A program made the position numbers and the translations under genes. 64,000 nucleotides of DNA from assembly GCF_016185115.1 (NCBI RefSeq), contig NZ_JACPOF010000021.1:248001-312000 (forward strand). The letters are read 5' to 3'. Shown piece after piece: positions 56,301-64,000 of this stretch. Source of the DNA: Polaromonas sp. GTDB taxonomy: Bacteria; Pseudomonadota; Gammaproteobacteria; Burkholderiales; Burkholderiaceae_C. Positions within the stretch are counted from its first letter, which is position 1. The number at the start of each line of letters is the position of its first letter. Under the pieces are notes generated by a model. That model was not told the origin of the DNA. It was given only the letters and a program-made list of their open reading frames with translations, and ran no database searches.

Positions 56301-56472
56301 CGGCCGCACGGCCGGGGTAAAGCGCGATCACGGTGACCTGCGTGTCGGTCACATCGGGAAAGGCCTCGACAGAAAGATTCTTGAAGGCGATCACGCCTGC
56401 CATCACAAACAGCAGCGTGCCCAGCACGATGAACAAGGGCTGGTGCAGCGCGTAGTGAATAAGCTTTTTCAT
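53368..56472 (-). CDS. czcA: Heavy-metal efflux RND pump (CzcA-like, HME1 type)
   Basis: Inner-membrane RND proton antiporter of 1034 residues in the HME family. The fourth membrane helix carries DFGIIVDGAVIVIEN, the DFG-x3-DGA-x3-xEN signature of the divalent (Co/Zn/Cd/Ni) HME1 subgroup, rather than the Cu/Ag CusA pattern. The N-terminus (LFVMAGVIAFKNLSVEAFPD) and LNEGTIWVNLRLPSS are typical. Its start overlaps the adaptor gene stop by 4 bp. It should work with CzcB and CzcC, both encoded in the same operon. Confidence 0.93.
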   Translation of the reverse strand: MKKLIHYALHQPLFIVLGTLLFVMAGVIAFKNLSVEAFPDVTDTQVTVIALYPGRAAEEVEKQVTLPIEVALSGLPNSIRVFSHTQFGLSFTVVTYDDKADVLQVRAQVSERLRGVDLPAGVEANIAPNATPVGEIMRYRVRGDGKTTTELRTLEDWVVERALRQVPGVADVVAMGGFIKQYEVQPDLDKLRAYKLTFQNLLDALGRGNANAGGSYVAQGAQQYAIRGIGLLTSPDDIGRIVVSAKGGTPILIRDIAQVKIGAVARLGTVGQDQDDDVVTGIVIMRKGENPSVVLKGVKEKIAELNDRGLPKGVQIVPYYDRTWLMGKTLTTVFKNLVEGALLVAMVLYLFLSNVRASLAVVVIIPLALLSTFLGLKIMGVPANLLSLGAMDFGIIVDGAVIVIENIMHRLSEEKEGMKDSDRRNVIIEAANEVGRPTLFSMLIIIAAHIPIFALQRHEGRIFQPMALSVTTALVGSLIFSLTLVPLLAYWMLRKKIPHGDNRVVAASKRFYEPVLNWALDRRRTVVIIALGVFALAMVAASRLGSEFLPELNEGTIWVNLRLPSSVSNEEATRVLRNVRKALMAVPEVRTTVSKAGQPEDGTDPKTISMAEVFVDLKPEEQWRKGLTKAQLIDQMDKAVSALPGMEPAFSQPIRDNVLESISQIDGQIVIKVSGDDLVEIKRLTEMIEREIKQVRGVYRAEIDRAGDLPQLVIDIDRDRAARLGLNVQDIQDVIEAALAGKAATQIWEGERKFAVAVRLPENRRVISSLPQTLIPTPDGGYAQLGSVATIRETSGAMNIAREAGRRTAAIGIFIKDRDMGSIVKDMQARVSQNVKLPPGYTVGWSGEFENQERAMQRLTVVVPISLLLIFVLLFDAFKSFKMAALILINVPLALIGGFVALWIFSIPLSVSAAIGFIALSGQAVLNGVVMLSVFQQLQNAGHSALDAVKLGSMQRLRTVLMTAMLAALGLLPMALSHDIGSETQRPLAIVVIGGLITATLLTLVVLPALYVSWFGRAKMPARVRELAGEEDFV

Positions 56473-57719
56473 GGCTTGGCCTGTGCGCCTGAGGGCATCG
56501 GGGTCGTCGCCGGTTTGCTGGCTGACTCAAGGGCATTGGCTGCCTTTTTGTCGCCGCCCGTGGCAGTGCGCGCATCTTCCTGCGCTGTACGGAACTCGCG
56601 CGCCAGCAGCAGCATGTTTTCGCTCACCACGTGTTCGCCGGCCTCCAGGCCGCGCGACACCACGGTTTCACGCGGGCCCTGGTAATTGACAGAAATCTCC
56701 CGGGTTTCAAATACACCCGGCTGCACCTGCACAAGCACCGTGTGTTTGGCACCCAGTAGCGACACGGCCTGCGAAGGAATCACCACGCCGGGGCCGATGA
56801 TGCGTTCGATACGCGCCGTTGCAAGCATCTCGGATTTCAGCAGGCGTTCCGGGTTGGCCACCACACCACGGACCTTGATGGTGCGTGTGGACGGGTCGAT
56901 AAAGTCGGATGCTGCAGCGACGCGGCCTTCAAACTTCTGGCCTGGCAGCGTGGGAATGATCAGCTCGAAAGTCGAGCCCGGCTTGAGCGTACCGATCTCC
57001 GACTCGCGCGCATCAATCTGCACCCACAGCGATGTCGGATCAGTCACCACAAAAAGCGCAGGCACACCCGGGCCGGACTGGTCGGGCCTTACTTCCTGGC
57101 CGGGGTTGAGATTGCGTTCGACCACCATGCCATTGATGCCAGAGACCAGTGCCAGTTGCTGGTTGACGTTGCCGCCGCCGCCATACAGGCGGGTACGCGC
57201 TTCGGCACGCTGGATCTCGGCCTGCGAGCGTGCTGCGTCGGCTTCGGCCACATCCAGGTCCTTGCGCGCAATGATGCCGGCCTCAAACAGTTCGCGCTGT
57301 CGCTGTACCGTTTTTTTCGTCAGTTGCGCATCGGCCATCGCCTTGGCGGTATCGGCCTGTGCAATGCCGTAATCGGGTGACGAAAGTTGCGCCAGCAGCG
57401 TGCCGGGCTTGACCGCCTGGCCCACGTCGGCCTTGATGGCCATTACGCGTCCTGCAAACGCAGGGTAGATGCGTTGCGTGCGCTCTTCATTCCAGACCAG
57501 TTTTGCAGGCAGTTCCACCACGATGGCCTTGCCCGGCGCAGCTGTCGCAATCCCCAGCAGCGCCAGCTGCGGATGCCCAGGCGCAAAGCGCAACTGGCTG
57601 CCCTGCAATATGGGCGCAGGTGGTTCAGGCGCAGGCGACGGGGCCTCATTGCAGCCTGCGAGTAAAAGCATGGCCAGCAGTGCGCAGGCGGACAGGGAGT
57701 GGGGAAGGGTACGGTTCAC
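56469..57719 (-). CDS. czcB: RND periplasmic adaptor lipoprotein (CzcB-like)
   Basis: 416-residue membrane fusion protein with a lipobox (LAMLLLAGC, then N). The barrel-sandwich parts (AFAGRVMAIKADVGQAVKPG ... GINGMVVERNLNPGQEV) flank a coiled-coil hairpin. The beta-barrel and membrane-proximal domain follow, ending in an Ala/Lys/Pro-rich tail. No His-rich N-terminal metal site is seen. It lies between the outer-membrane gene (44 bp upstream) and the pump (overlapping). Confidence 0.9.
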   Translation of the reverse strand: MNRTLPHSLSACALLAMLLLAGCNEAPSPAPEPPAPILQGSQLRFAPGHPQLALLGIATAAPGKAIVVELPAKLVWNEERTQRIYPAFAGRVMAIKADVGQAVKPGTLLAQLSSPDYGIAQADTAKAMADAQLTKKTVQRQRELFEAGIIARKDLDVAEADAARSQAEIQRAEARTRLYGGGGNVNQQLALVSGINGMVVERNLNPGQEVRPDQSGPGVPALFVVTDPTSLWVQIDARESEIGTLKPGSTFELIIPTLPGQKFEGRVAAASDFIDPSTRTIKVRGVVANPERLLKSEMLATARIERIIGPGVVIPSQAVSLLGAKHTVLVQVQPGVFETREISVNYQGPRETVVSRGLEAGEHVVSENMLLLAREFRTAQEDARTATGGDKKAANALESASKPATTPMPSGAQAKP

Positions 57720-57763
57720 GATGGTTTCCAGAAAGGGATGGCGTGGTATCTCGGGGCTGCGCG

Positions 57764-59080
57764 TCAGGGCTGACGTAACAACCAGGCCTGTGCAGCCTTC
57801 GCATGCTCGGTGCGGGCAGCCAGGTCCTCAATCAGGATGGTGCGCAGCGTGCGGCGGGCGTCAATCAGCTCGGTGAGCGACATCGCGCCCTTGCTGTAGG
57901 CCAGTTCTGCCATCTCCGCGACCTTGCGCGCGCGCGGAAGAATGGTGGTTTCATAGCTCAAGGCACGTGCGCCTGCGCCCTGCCTGTCCTGCTGCAGGCG
58001 CTGCAGTTCATTGCCCGCATTGCGGCGTGTCCTGTCGAGGATGTCCTGCGCCTGGTCCAGCTGGGCCTGCGCCCTGGCGATCTCGCCCTGGAAGTTGTAG
58101 CCACCGAGGAGGCCGTAAAGCGGCATCTGCAGCCGGAGCTCCAGCTGCCTGGTGGAGGTGCCCGGAAAGTGGTCAAACGATGCGCCCACGGTCACGTCAG
58201 CCTTCTTCTGTGCAGAGGCCACGTCCAGAGCTGCGCGGGCAGCCTCCACACGTTGCAGCGCTGCACGCACGTCGGGGCGGCTTTCCACTGACGGATAAAT
58301 GATGCCGGCATCCGCAGCGTCGGCCCTGACAACTGCAGGCCAGTCGGGCTGGACGACCAGCATGCCGGCGCCCGTGAAGCCCGTCAGTTGCGCAAGCGCC
58401 AGCGCCGCACGCTGACGGTCCAGCCACGCAGACATTAAATCGGTGCTTGCGCGCTGGGCCTCAATCTCGATGCGTGCTGCGTCCTGGGCCGCCAGGTCAC
58501 CGGCCTGCACACGGCGGTTGGCGGTGTTGGCCAGCTGTGTGGCGCTGCGCGATATCTCGCCCACCTGGCCGATGCGTTCCTGTGCGGCCAGCAGGTCAAA
58601 GTAGGCAAAGGCTGTGGCCTGCTGCTGCTGCACCAGCATGTCTTCAATGTCTGCCTGCGCCGCTGCCGCGTTGCTTTGCGCCGCCTGGGTACGCAGTTCG
58701 CGCTTGTTGCCACGCTCCCAGGTCCAGTCCATCCCCAGTGACTTGTCGATGCGCTTGTCGCGAAACAGGTTGCCGCCGCCTATGCCACGCTGCAGGTCCA
58801 TCTGCGAGGCCTTTGTTGTCAACACCGGTGCGGGTGCGTGATCGGCTGCGGCCACATCGCCCTGGGCCGCAGCCAGCGCACGCCGGGCCAGCGACACATC
58901 GAGGTTGTTGCGTGCGGCCTGCAGGGCCTGCGCCAGGGTCATGGGGGTGCCCGCCACCGATGGCGAAGGCGCAGCCAGCGGCATGGCCGCGCCCTGCGCG
59001 CCTCCCTGTCCCGTGACCTGGGAATGGGCCGGCAATACCGCCGCCAGGCTTGCTGCAAGAAGGAATTGTCGTATGCTCAT
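57764..59080 (-). CDS. czcC: Outer membrane efflux protein (TolC/CzcC-like)
   Basis: 438-residue outer-membrane channel with a signal peptide (FLLAASLAAVLPAHSQ) and two TolC-type repeats of long helices, including TPMTLAQALQAARNNLDVSL and SKGAMSLTELIDARRTL. The ATG at 59080 was selected because it starts right at the signal peptide; the frame is open 15 codons upstream. It is the first gene of the leftward czcCBA operon, divergent from the two-component system. Confidence 0.9.
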   Translation of the reverse strand: MSIRQFLLAASLAAVLPAHSQVTGQGGAQGAAMPLAAPSPSVAGTPMTLAQALQAARNNLDVSLARRALAAAQGDVAAADHAPAPVLTTKASQMDLQRGIGGGNLFRDKRIDKSLGMDWTWERGNKRELRTQAAQSNAAAAQADIEDMLVQQQQATAFAYFDLLAAQERIGQVGEISRSATQLANTANRRVQAGDLAAQDAARIEIEAQRASTDLMSAWLDRQRAALALAQLTGFTGAGMLVVQPDWPAVVRADAADAGIIYPSVESRPDVRAALQRVEAARAALDVASAQKKADVTVGASFDHFPGTSTRQLELRLQMPLYGLLGGYNFQGEIARAQAQLDQAQDILDRTRRNAGNELQRLQQDRQGAGARALSYETTILPRARKVAEMAELAYSKGAMSLTELIDARRTLRTILIEDLAARTEHAKAAQAWLLRQP

Positions 59081-59081
59081 A

Positions 59082-59147
59082 CAGGCGTTTATCGCCTGCA
59101 GGGGCTGACCTGCAACTGACCTCACAGCTTGGTATTTCTACGTAGAA
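59082..59147. promoter_or_regulatory. Palindromes between czcC and its divergent response-regulator gene
   Basis: The 117-bp divergent gap holds CAGGCG-tttat-CGCCTG (59082-59098) and a perfect 12-bp palindrome TTCTACGTAGAA (59136-59147). Either may be the response-regulator operator. No textbook CzcR/CopR box was recognised. Confidence 0.45.
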
Positions 59148-59197
59148 CCGCAGACGCAAGCGACGTGGAAGCACCGGCACCCGGAGATAACCACCTC

Positions 59198-59890
59198 ATG
59201 CGAATCCTTCTGGTTGAAGACGATGCCGTGCTCTGCAACGTGATGTTGCGCAGCCTGGTTGATGCCGGCCACCGCGTCGACGTAGCCACCACCATGGACG
59301 AGGCACGCCACTGGTGGCGCGTGCAGGCCTACGACTCGGTGCTGCTGGACCTCAACCTGCCGGTCTCGCACCAGGAGCGCAGCGGCATGGGCAACGGCCT
59401 GACGGTGCTGCGCGAAGCCCGCGCACGCGGTGACCGCACCCCCGTGCTGGTGCTCACCGCTCGCGACCGCACCGAAGAGCGCATCGCCGGACTTGATGCC
59501 GGCGCGGACGACTACCTCGGCAAACCGTTTGACCTGGCCGAGGTTGAAGCACGCCTGCGCGCGCTGGTGCGGCGTGTGCACGGTACCGACGACCGGGTCG
59601 AACAGGGCCTGCTCGCGCTGGACCGCAAGGCGCGGCGGTTTTTTCTGGAGGGCCAGTCATGGGACCTGCCCGCACGCGAGTTTGAAGTGTTGTGGGAACT
59701 CATGACGCCGCCAGGCCGGGTCGTCAGCAAGCGCGTGCTGTCTGAAAAACTCTCGGAGACCGACGGCGCGCTGGGTGACAACGCCCTTGAGGCCTTTATC
59801 TCGCGTTTGCGAAAGAAGCTGGCGGGCAGTGGCGTCAGCATACGTACATTGCGCGGTCTGGGTTACGTGCTTGAGGAAGATGCCTCGTGA
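59198..59890 (+). CDS. Two-component response regulator (OmpR/PhoB family)
   Basis: 230-residue DNA-binding regulator. The receiver domain has the acidic pocket (LLVEDDAVL), the phospho-acceptor Asp in SVLLDLNLP, and LTARDRTEERIAGLDAGADDYLGKPF. A winged helix follows (LPAREFEVLWELM ... FISRLRKKLAGSGVSIRTLRGLGYVL). The loop after the phospho-Asp carries an unusual insertion (VSHQERSGMGNG). The ATG at 59198 has GGAG upstream. It overlaps the kinase by 4 bp and is divergent from czcCBA, so it probably controls that pump. Confidence 0.92.
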   Translation: MRILLVEDDAVLCNVMLRSLVDAGHRVDVATTMDEARHWWRVQAYDSVLLDLNLPVSHQERSGMGNGLTVLREARARGDRTPVLVLTARDRTEERIAGLDAGADDYLGKPFDLAEVEARLRALVRRVHGTDDRVEQGLLALDRKARRFFLEGQSWDLPAREFEVLWELMTPPGRVVSKRVLSEKLSETDGALGDNALEAFISRLRKKLAGSGVSIRTLRGLGYVLEEDAS

Positions 59891-61311
59891 GTGAGCCGAC
59901 GGGGGCTGAAAAGTCATCCCAAAAGCGCAGGGCAAAGCCGTCATTGAGAAGCCGGCTGACGCGGCACGTCGTGTTGCCGCTGGTGCTGATGTGGGCACTG
60001 GGCACCACCGTCGCACTGTCGGTCGCCAACTATTTCGCCGGCCAGGCCTTTGACCGTTCCATGCTCGACGATGCCTATGCCGTCGCCGCGAATGTGCGCG
60101 CCAGCGTTGACGGCCCGTCGCTCAACCTGTCGCCCCGCGAACTGGGCGCGCTGCTCTTCGACCAGAGCGAGTCCAATTATTTTGCAGTGCTCAAGCCTGA
60201 CGGTGAACTGGTCGCGGGCCATGCCGGCCTGCGGCCGCCGGTGCTGGCGGCAGACGCCAATTACGGTTTTTCAGACATACAGTTTCAGGGCCGTGCGTTG
60301 CGGGTGGTCAGCCTGCGCCGCACTGATCCGGTCGATTTCACGGTCGTGATGGGCCAGACATCGGCCAGCCGCAGCAGCCTGTTGCACCGCATGCTGGCCT
60401 ATGCCGTGGTGCCGCAGGTATTGCTGCTGCTGCTGCTGGGCTGGTGGCTGCTGCGCGTGATACAGCGCGACCTCAGGCCGCTGGCAGAGCTGCAGCGCGC
60501 GGTAGACCGCCGTGACGCACGCGACCTCACGCCCGTGCCGCCTTCCGCCACCACCTTTGCCAGCACCCGCGATGTCGAGCGCCTGGGCCTGGCTGTCAAT
60601 TCCATGCTCGCCCGGCTTGATGAAAGCATCAGCGCCCAGCGCGAATTTGCCGGCAATGTGGCGCACGAGCTGCGTACGCCGCTGGCCGGCATTCGCGCGC
60701 AGGCCGGCTACGCACTGGCCCATGCCGACCCGCAGGTCTGGCGCGAGCAACTGCAGGGCATCATCCACGGCGAGGCCAGGGCCAGCCACATGGTCGAGCA
60801 GTTGCTGGCCCTTGCACTGGCGGACGAAGCGCGTGCCGGCCTGCGGCTTGAGCCTGTCGCGCTCAACGAGCTCGCGCGCAGCGTATTGCTGCGCTACATG
60901 CCCAAGGCCGATGCTGCGGGTGTTGACCTGGGCGGCGAAGGCCTGGACGAAGCCGTGGTGGTGCAGGCAGATGCAGCCTTGCTCGAAGGCATTCTCGGCA
61001 ACCTGCTCGACAACGCCCTGCGTTATGGCAAGGCCGCCCAACCCCGCGTGACCGTCACCGTGTCACGCGAGGGCGGCGATGCCGTGCTCTCCGTGATCGA
61101 CAACGGCCCGGGCATCAGCGAGCACGACGCCGGCCAGTTGCGCAACCGCTGGACGCTGGGCCCTGCAGGCCGACGCCTGGGCGAGGGCGCCGGGCTGGGG
61201 CTGGCGATTGTGAGCCGTTACGCCGAGTTGCTGGACGCCCGCTTCAGCCTCGATTCCGTTGAGGGCGAGCCGGGGCTCAAGGCGAGTGTGCGGTTTGAAG
61301 TCCGGAGTTGA
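59887..61311 (+). CDS. Two-component sensor histidine kinase
   Basis: 474-residue membrane kinase: an N-terminal helix (VVLPLVLMWALGTTVALSVA), a periplasmic sensor of about 130 residues, a second helix (VVPQVLLLLLLGWWLLRVI), HAMP-like linker, H-box (AGNVAHELRTPLAG), N-box (LLDNALRYGKAAQPRV), and G1/G2 (VIDNGPGIS, GEGAGLGLAIVSRYA). It is likely to sense periplasmic metal given the adjacent czc operon, although no His-rich metal site is obvious in the sensor. Confidence 0.9.
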   Translation: MSEPTGAEKSSQKRRAKPSLRSRLTRHVVLPLVLMWALGTTVALSVANYFAGQAFDRSMLDDAYAVAANVRASVDGPSLNLSPRELGALLFDQSESNYFAVLKPDGELVAGHAGLRPPVLAADANYGFSDIQFQGRALRVVSLRRTDPVDFTVVMGQTSASRSSLLHRMLAYAVVPQVLLLLLLGWWLLRVIQRDLRPLAELQRAVDRRDARDLTPVPPSATTFASTRDVERLGLAVNSMLARLDESISAQREFAGNVAHELRTPLAGIRAQAGYALAHADPQVWREQLQGIIHGEARASHMVEQLLALALADEARAGLRLEPVALNELARSVLLRYMPKADAAGVDLGGEGLDEAVVVQADAALLEGILGNLLDNALRYGKAAQPRVTVTVSREGGDAVLSVIDNGPGISEHDAGQLRNRWTLGPAGRRLGEGAGLGLAIVSRYAELLDARFSLDSVEGEPGLKASVRFEVRS

Positions 61312-61372
61312 AAGCACCTTTGCCGGCATGACTTTGTCCTGACATCAAGCACTCGTAAACTCCACGGCGTTG

Positions 61373-61394
61373 GACCCCGAAAATCGGGGTCTTT
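61373..61394 (+). terminator. Rho-independent terminator after the two-component genes
   Basis: Perfect 8-bp stem GACCCCGA / TCGGGGTC with an AAA loop, followed by TTT. Confidence 0.78.
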
Positions 61395-61409
61395 GTCGCC
61401 CGGTTTGCC

Positions 61410-62759
61410 ATGAAGCACTTTTCCCGTTCTCTGCGATTCCGCGTTGCAATCCTGCCCCTGCTGTTGCCACTCGCAGCAGCGGCGCAGGCAGATTCAGCGC
61501 CTGCGCCCGCTTTCGGTTTTCATGCGCAGGCCACTTATATCTGGCAACGCAAACCCTCCTTCAGTGCGGCGTACACCGGGCCGAAATCGATCAGACCAGC
61601 TGCCGAAAAATCCTATTCATTCACCACCACAGCCGACTTCGGCGCGCGGCTCTGGAACGGCGCGCAACTGCACTTCAACCCGGAAGGCTCGCAGGGGGTG
61701 CCACTGTCAAACCTCGGCGGATCGGGCGGCCTGAGCAATGGCGAACTGCAGCGCGGCAGTTCGACCAGCCTCAGGAAATACATTGGCCGTCTGTTTGTGC
61801 AGCAACGTTTTGATGTTGGTAGCGAGACTGAGAAGGTAGAGGCCGACTTCAATGAGCTGGGCGGCAACTACGGCACAAAACGCTGGACCATCACCGCAGG
61901 CTCGTTCTCGCTGCTGGACTACTTTGACAACAACCCCTACGCAAAAGACCCGCGCGAGCAATTCATGAATTGGGCTTTCATGACGCATGGCGCGTGGGAC
62001 TACCCGGCCGATGCACGCGGCTACACCACCGGCGCCGTCATTGAGTACCGCACGCCGGCCTGGTCCATACGCGTGGGCCGCGCCATGCAGCCGAAGGAAA
62101 GCAACGGCCTGCCGCTGGATCGCAATCTTGCGCGCCAGTACGGTGACCAGATCGAGCTTGATGGCAACCTGCCCGTGACGCTGCCAGCCGGGGCTATGCG
62201 CGGCCGCCTGCTGATGTTTCGCAACCGCATCATTGCGGGCAGCTTCAATGATGCGCTGGCACCTGGTGGCGTGCCTGACCTGTCACTGGTACGTCGCAGC
62301 CAGACCAAAACCGGCTGGGGTGCGACGCTTGAAGCGCCATTGGGTGATGACGCCGGCCTTTTTGTTCGCGCCAGCAGCAACAGCGGCAATCTTGAAACCT
62401 ATGCCTTCACCGAAATCGACCGGCAGCTTTCAGCGGGCGGCCAGTTCACCGGCAGCGCATGGGGTCGCCCGCAGGACCGCGTGGGTGTGGCCTATGCCGT
62501 CAATGGTTTGTCTTCCGGCCACCGCAACTATCTCGCAGCGGGCGGCCAGGGCGCCTTTCTTGGCGACGGCAGGCTGAACTACGGCAGCGAGCGCATTTTT
62601 GAAACGTACTACCGCTGGACCTTGCCCGAATGGGCCATGCGCGCAGGCAGGCTGCAAACAGCCTTGAGCCTGGGCCTGCAGCACATCACCAACCCGGGCT
62701 ACAACCGCGACCGGGGGCCTGTGCAGGTATTCAGCGTGCGGCTGCACACGGAGTTCTAG
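61410..62759 (+). CDS. OprB-family carbohydrate-type outer membrane porin
   Basis: 449-residue outer-membrane beta-barrel with a signal peptide (AILPLLLPLAAAAQA). The OprB pattern includes an N-terminal FGFHAQATYIWQ, GARLWNGAQLHFNPEGSQG, an LDYFDNNPYAKDPREQFMNW block and alternating strand motifs to the aromatic C-terminus (RLHTEF, ending in Phe, as needed for barrel insertion). The family imports sugars or other solutes; no transporter is adjacent. It begins 19 bp after a terminator and probably has its own promoter. Confidence 0.88.
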   Translation: MKHFSRSLRFRVAILPLLLPLAAAAQADSAPAPAFGFHAQATYIWQRKPSFSAAYTGPKSIRPAAEKSYSFTTTADFGARLWNGAQLHFNPEGSQGVPLSNLGGSGGLSNGELQRGSSTSLRKYIGRLFVQQRFDVGSETEKVEADFNELGGNYGTKRWTITAGSFSLLDYFDNNPYAKDPREQFMNWAFMTHGAWDYPADARGYTTGAVIEYRTPAWSIRVGRAMQPKESNGLPLDRNLARQYGDQIELDGNLPVTLPAGAMRGRLLMFRNRIIAGSFNDALAPGGVPDLSLVRRSQTKTGWGATLEAPLGDDAGLFVRASSNSGNLETYAFTEIDRQLSAGGQFTGSAWGRPQDRVGVAYAVNGLSSGHRNYLAAGGQGAFLGDGRLNYGSERIFETYYRWTLPEWAMRAGRLQTALSLGLQHITNPGYNRDRGPVQVFSVRLHTEF

Positions 62760-62837
62760 GCCGGATTCTTGATTTGCGTCAAGGCGCGCAGGGCCGCAGC
62801 GTGGGATGCTGCAGCATCTACTTTGCCGGAGTCCGCC

Positions 62838-63452
62838 ATGTCCCACACCACCCTGACCATCATCCGTGATGAGCATGCCTCCCTGTCAGCGATGCTCAGG
62901 TCCATGCTAATGATGGTGACCCGTGGGCCCGGTGATGAGCACGACACGTTTTTCGACGTGTTGCGCGCCATGCTGTTTTACATCGACGAGTTTCCCGAAA
63001 AGCAGCATCACCCGAAAGAGTCGGACCTGCTGTTTCCGAAAGTTGTACGCGTGGCGCCAGAAACCATGGCGACGGTCGAGCGGCTTGAGCGTGAGCACAT
63101 GAACGGGGAAATCGCCGTCCGCAACCTGCAGCACCTGTTGCTGGCCTGGGAGCTTCTGGGCGATGGGCGCCGGCCGGCATTCGAAGAGGCGGCGCGCCAG
63201 TACGTCACCTTCTACCTTGAACACATGCGGCTGGAAGAAGCGGTCATCCTGCCCGCAGCCGACAAGGGGCTGGGCGCTGAAGACTGGCTTGAACTCGATG
63301 CCGCCTTCGACACCAACCGCGACCCGCTCAAGCCCGGCGGCGTGCAGGACCCCTGTTATGACAGGCTGTTCGCGCGCATCGTGTTGAATGCCCCTGCACC
63401 CATAGGGCTGGGGCCTTCAAGCCAGGAGAGGCGTCACGCCAGCGTCGGGTAG
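62838..63452 (+). CDS. Hemerythrin-like (HHE) protein
   Basis: 204-residue hemerythrin-domain protein with the usual His/Glu spacing for a di-iron site: RDEHASL, EKQHHPKESDLLFPKV, EREHMNGE and EHMRLEEAVILP. The ATG at 62838 was chosen; the frame is open upstream without conservation. Family members bind oxygen or sense NO/O2 or redox state. It converges on the nemA-like gene with a 19-bp overlap. Confidence 0.85.
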   Translation: MSHTTLTIIRDEHASLSAMLRSMLMMVTRGPGDEHDTFFDVLRAMLFYIDEFPEKQHHPKESDLLFPKVVRVAPETMATVERLEREHMNGEIAVRNLQHLLLAWELLGDGRRPAFEEAARQYVTFYLEHMRLEEAVILPAADKGLGAEDWLELDAAFDTNRDPLKPGGVQDPCYDRLFARIVLNAPAPIGLGPSSQERRHASVG

Positions 63453-64000
63453 TCGGTGTAGCCTTTCGCGCCGCCGCCGTAGAAGGTGCTCTTGTCTGGC
63501 GCATTGAGTTCTGCACCTGCTTTCAGGCGGGCGGGCAGGTCGGGGTTGGCCAGGAAGGGAACGCCGAAGGCCACCAGGTCGGCGCCGTCCGCCACGGCTT
63601 TTTCAGCCAGTGCCTTGTTGTAGCCGTTGTTGACCATCCACGCGCCCTTGCCTCCCGCAGTGCGGTAAGCCTGCTTGAGCGCTGCATAGTCAAACGGACG
63701 GTCTGCGATTTCGCGCGGGCCGCCCGTCATGCCTTCAATGATGTGGATGTAGGCCAGATTGAGCGTGGCCAGGTGTTTGACCACGTATTCAAACAGCGGC
63801 TGCGGATCAGCGTCGTGCGCATCGTTGGACGGCGTGACCGGCGACAGGCGTATGCCGGTGCGGCCGCCGCCAATCGCGTCGGTCACGGCGCGCGTCACTT
63901 CAAGCAGCAGGCGGGCGCGGTTTTTGATGCTGCCGCCATAGTCGTCGGTGCGCTTGTTGGAGTCGCTGCGCAAAAACTGGTCCAGCAGGTAGCCGTTGGC
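63434..64000 (-). CDS. nemA: Old yellow enzyme (NemA-like), 5' part cut by window edge
   Basis: C-terminal part of a flavin-dependent oxidoreductase of the OYE/NemA family. SDSNKRTDDYGGSIKNRARL, GIRLSPVTPSND, and the C-terminal WMVNNGYNKALAEKAV and DLVAFGVPFLANPDLP are family hallmarks. It continues past 64000, so the N-terminus and active site are not seen. It would reduce activated alkenes, N-ethylmaleimide or nitro compounds with NAD(P)H. Confidence 0.88.
   Translation of the reverse strand, partial: ANGYLLDQFLRSDSNKRTDDYGGSIKNRARLLLEVTRAVTDAIGGGRTGIRLSPVTPSNDAHDADPQPLFEYVVKHLATLNLAYIHIIEGMTGGPREIADRPFDYAALKQAYRTAGGKGAWMVNNGYNKALAEKAVADGADLVAFGVPFLANPDLPARLKAGAELNAPDKSTFYGGGAKGYTDYPTLA

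Overview
The window is a high-GC proteobacterial chromosome segment. The gene families point to Burkholderiales, most likely Comamonadaceae (Polaromonas/Rhodoferax-like): a Bug-type tripartite tricarboxylate receptor, a hydroxycinnamate-type CoA catabolic cluster, the thiCOSGE order behind a TPP riboswitch, and CTGT-N8-ACAG LexA boxes. This placement is inferred from gene content, not from a marker gene. No rRNA, tRNA or CRISPR array was seen. Genes cut by the window edges are mrdA (left) and a nemA-like gene (right).

Layout. 1-2015: mrdA (PBP2). 2012-5542: ferric iron ABC transporter fbpABC on the minus strand, with a Fur-like palindrome upstream. 5678-6442: TauE/SafE permease. 6443-8988: a sigma-54/NtrC-type control region, amtB and a small unknown gene. 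9172-16897: a plus-strand catabolic operon (crotonase, feruloyl-CoA-synthase-like ligase, thiolase, 4-hydroxybenzoyl-CoA-type thioesterase, Bug receptor, acyl-CoA dehydrogenase, MarR regulator). Its neighbour is a minus-strand SDR/epimerase pair flanked by two roughly 180-bp direct repeats. 19520-20193: a VapBC-like toxin-antitoxin pair.

20256-38303 is the accessory heart of the window and is entirely on the minus strand. It holds a HlyB-type exporter, a decayed RTX fragment, a small lipoprotein gene, a gene for a secreted 195-residue protein, a giant RTX protein of 3651 residues, a SAM methyltransferase, a PaaK-like adenylate-forming enzyme and a HlyD adaptor. From the lipoprotein gene onward the reading frames overlap by 4 bp or lie within 10 bp, so they look like one transcript. 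The enzyme pair sits where an RTX operon usually carries an acyltransferase. The RTX head looks distantly lysozyme-like, and the small secreted proteins ahead of it could be self-protection factors. This is the best candidate for an undescribed system; its function is inference.

38590-48197 holds a PPC/DUF296 protein, a DUF4130-UdgX fusion coupled to a frameshifted radical SAM gene behind two perfect LexA boxes, the ybhP-clsB-ybhN membrane-lipid operon, two small Gly/Ala-rich secreted proteins, a glutaredoxin-like protein without its active-site cysteines, and a Spy/LTXXQ-like protein. 48489-53351 is the TPP-riboswitch-controlled thiamin operon thiC-thiO-thiS-thiG-thiE. 53368-61311 is a CzcCBA-type heavy-metal RND pump divergent from its two-component system. 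The window closes with an OprB-type porin, a hemerythrin-like protein and a partial old yellow enzyme.
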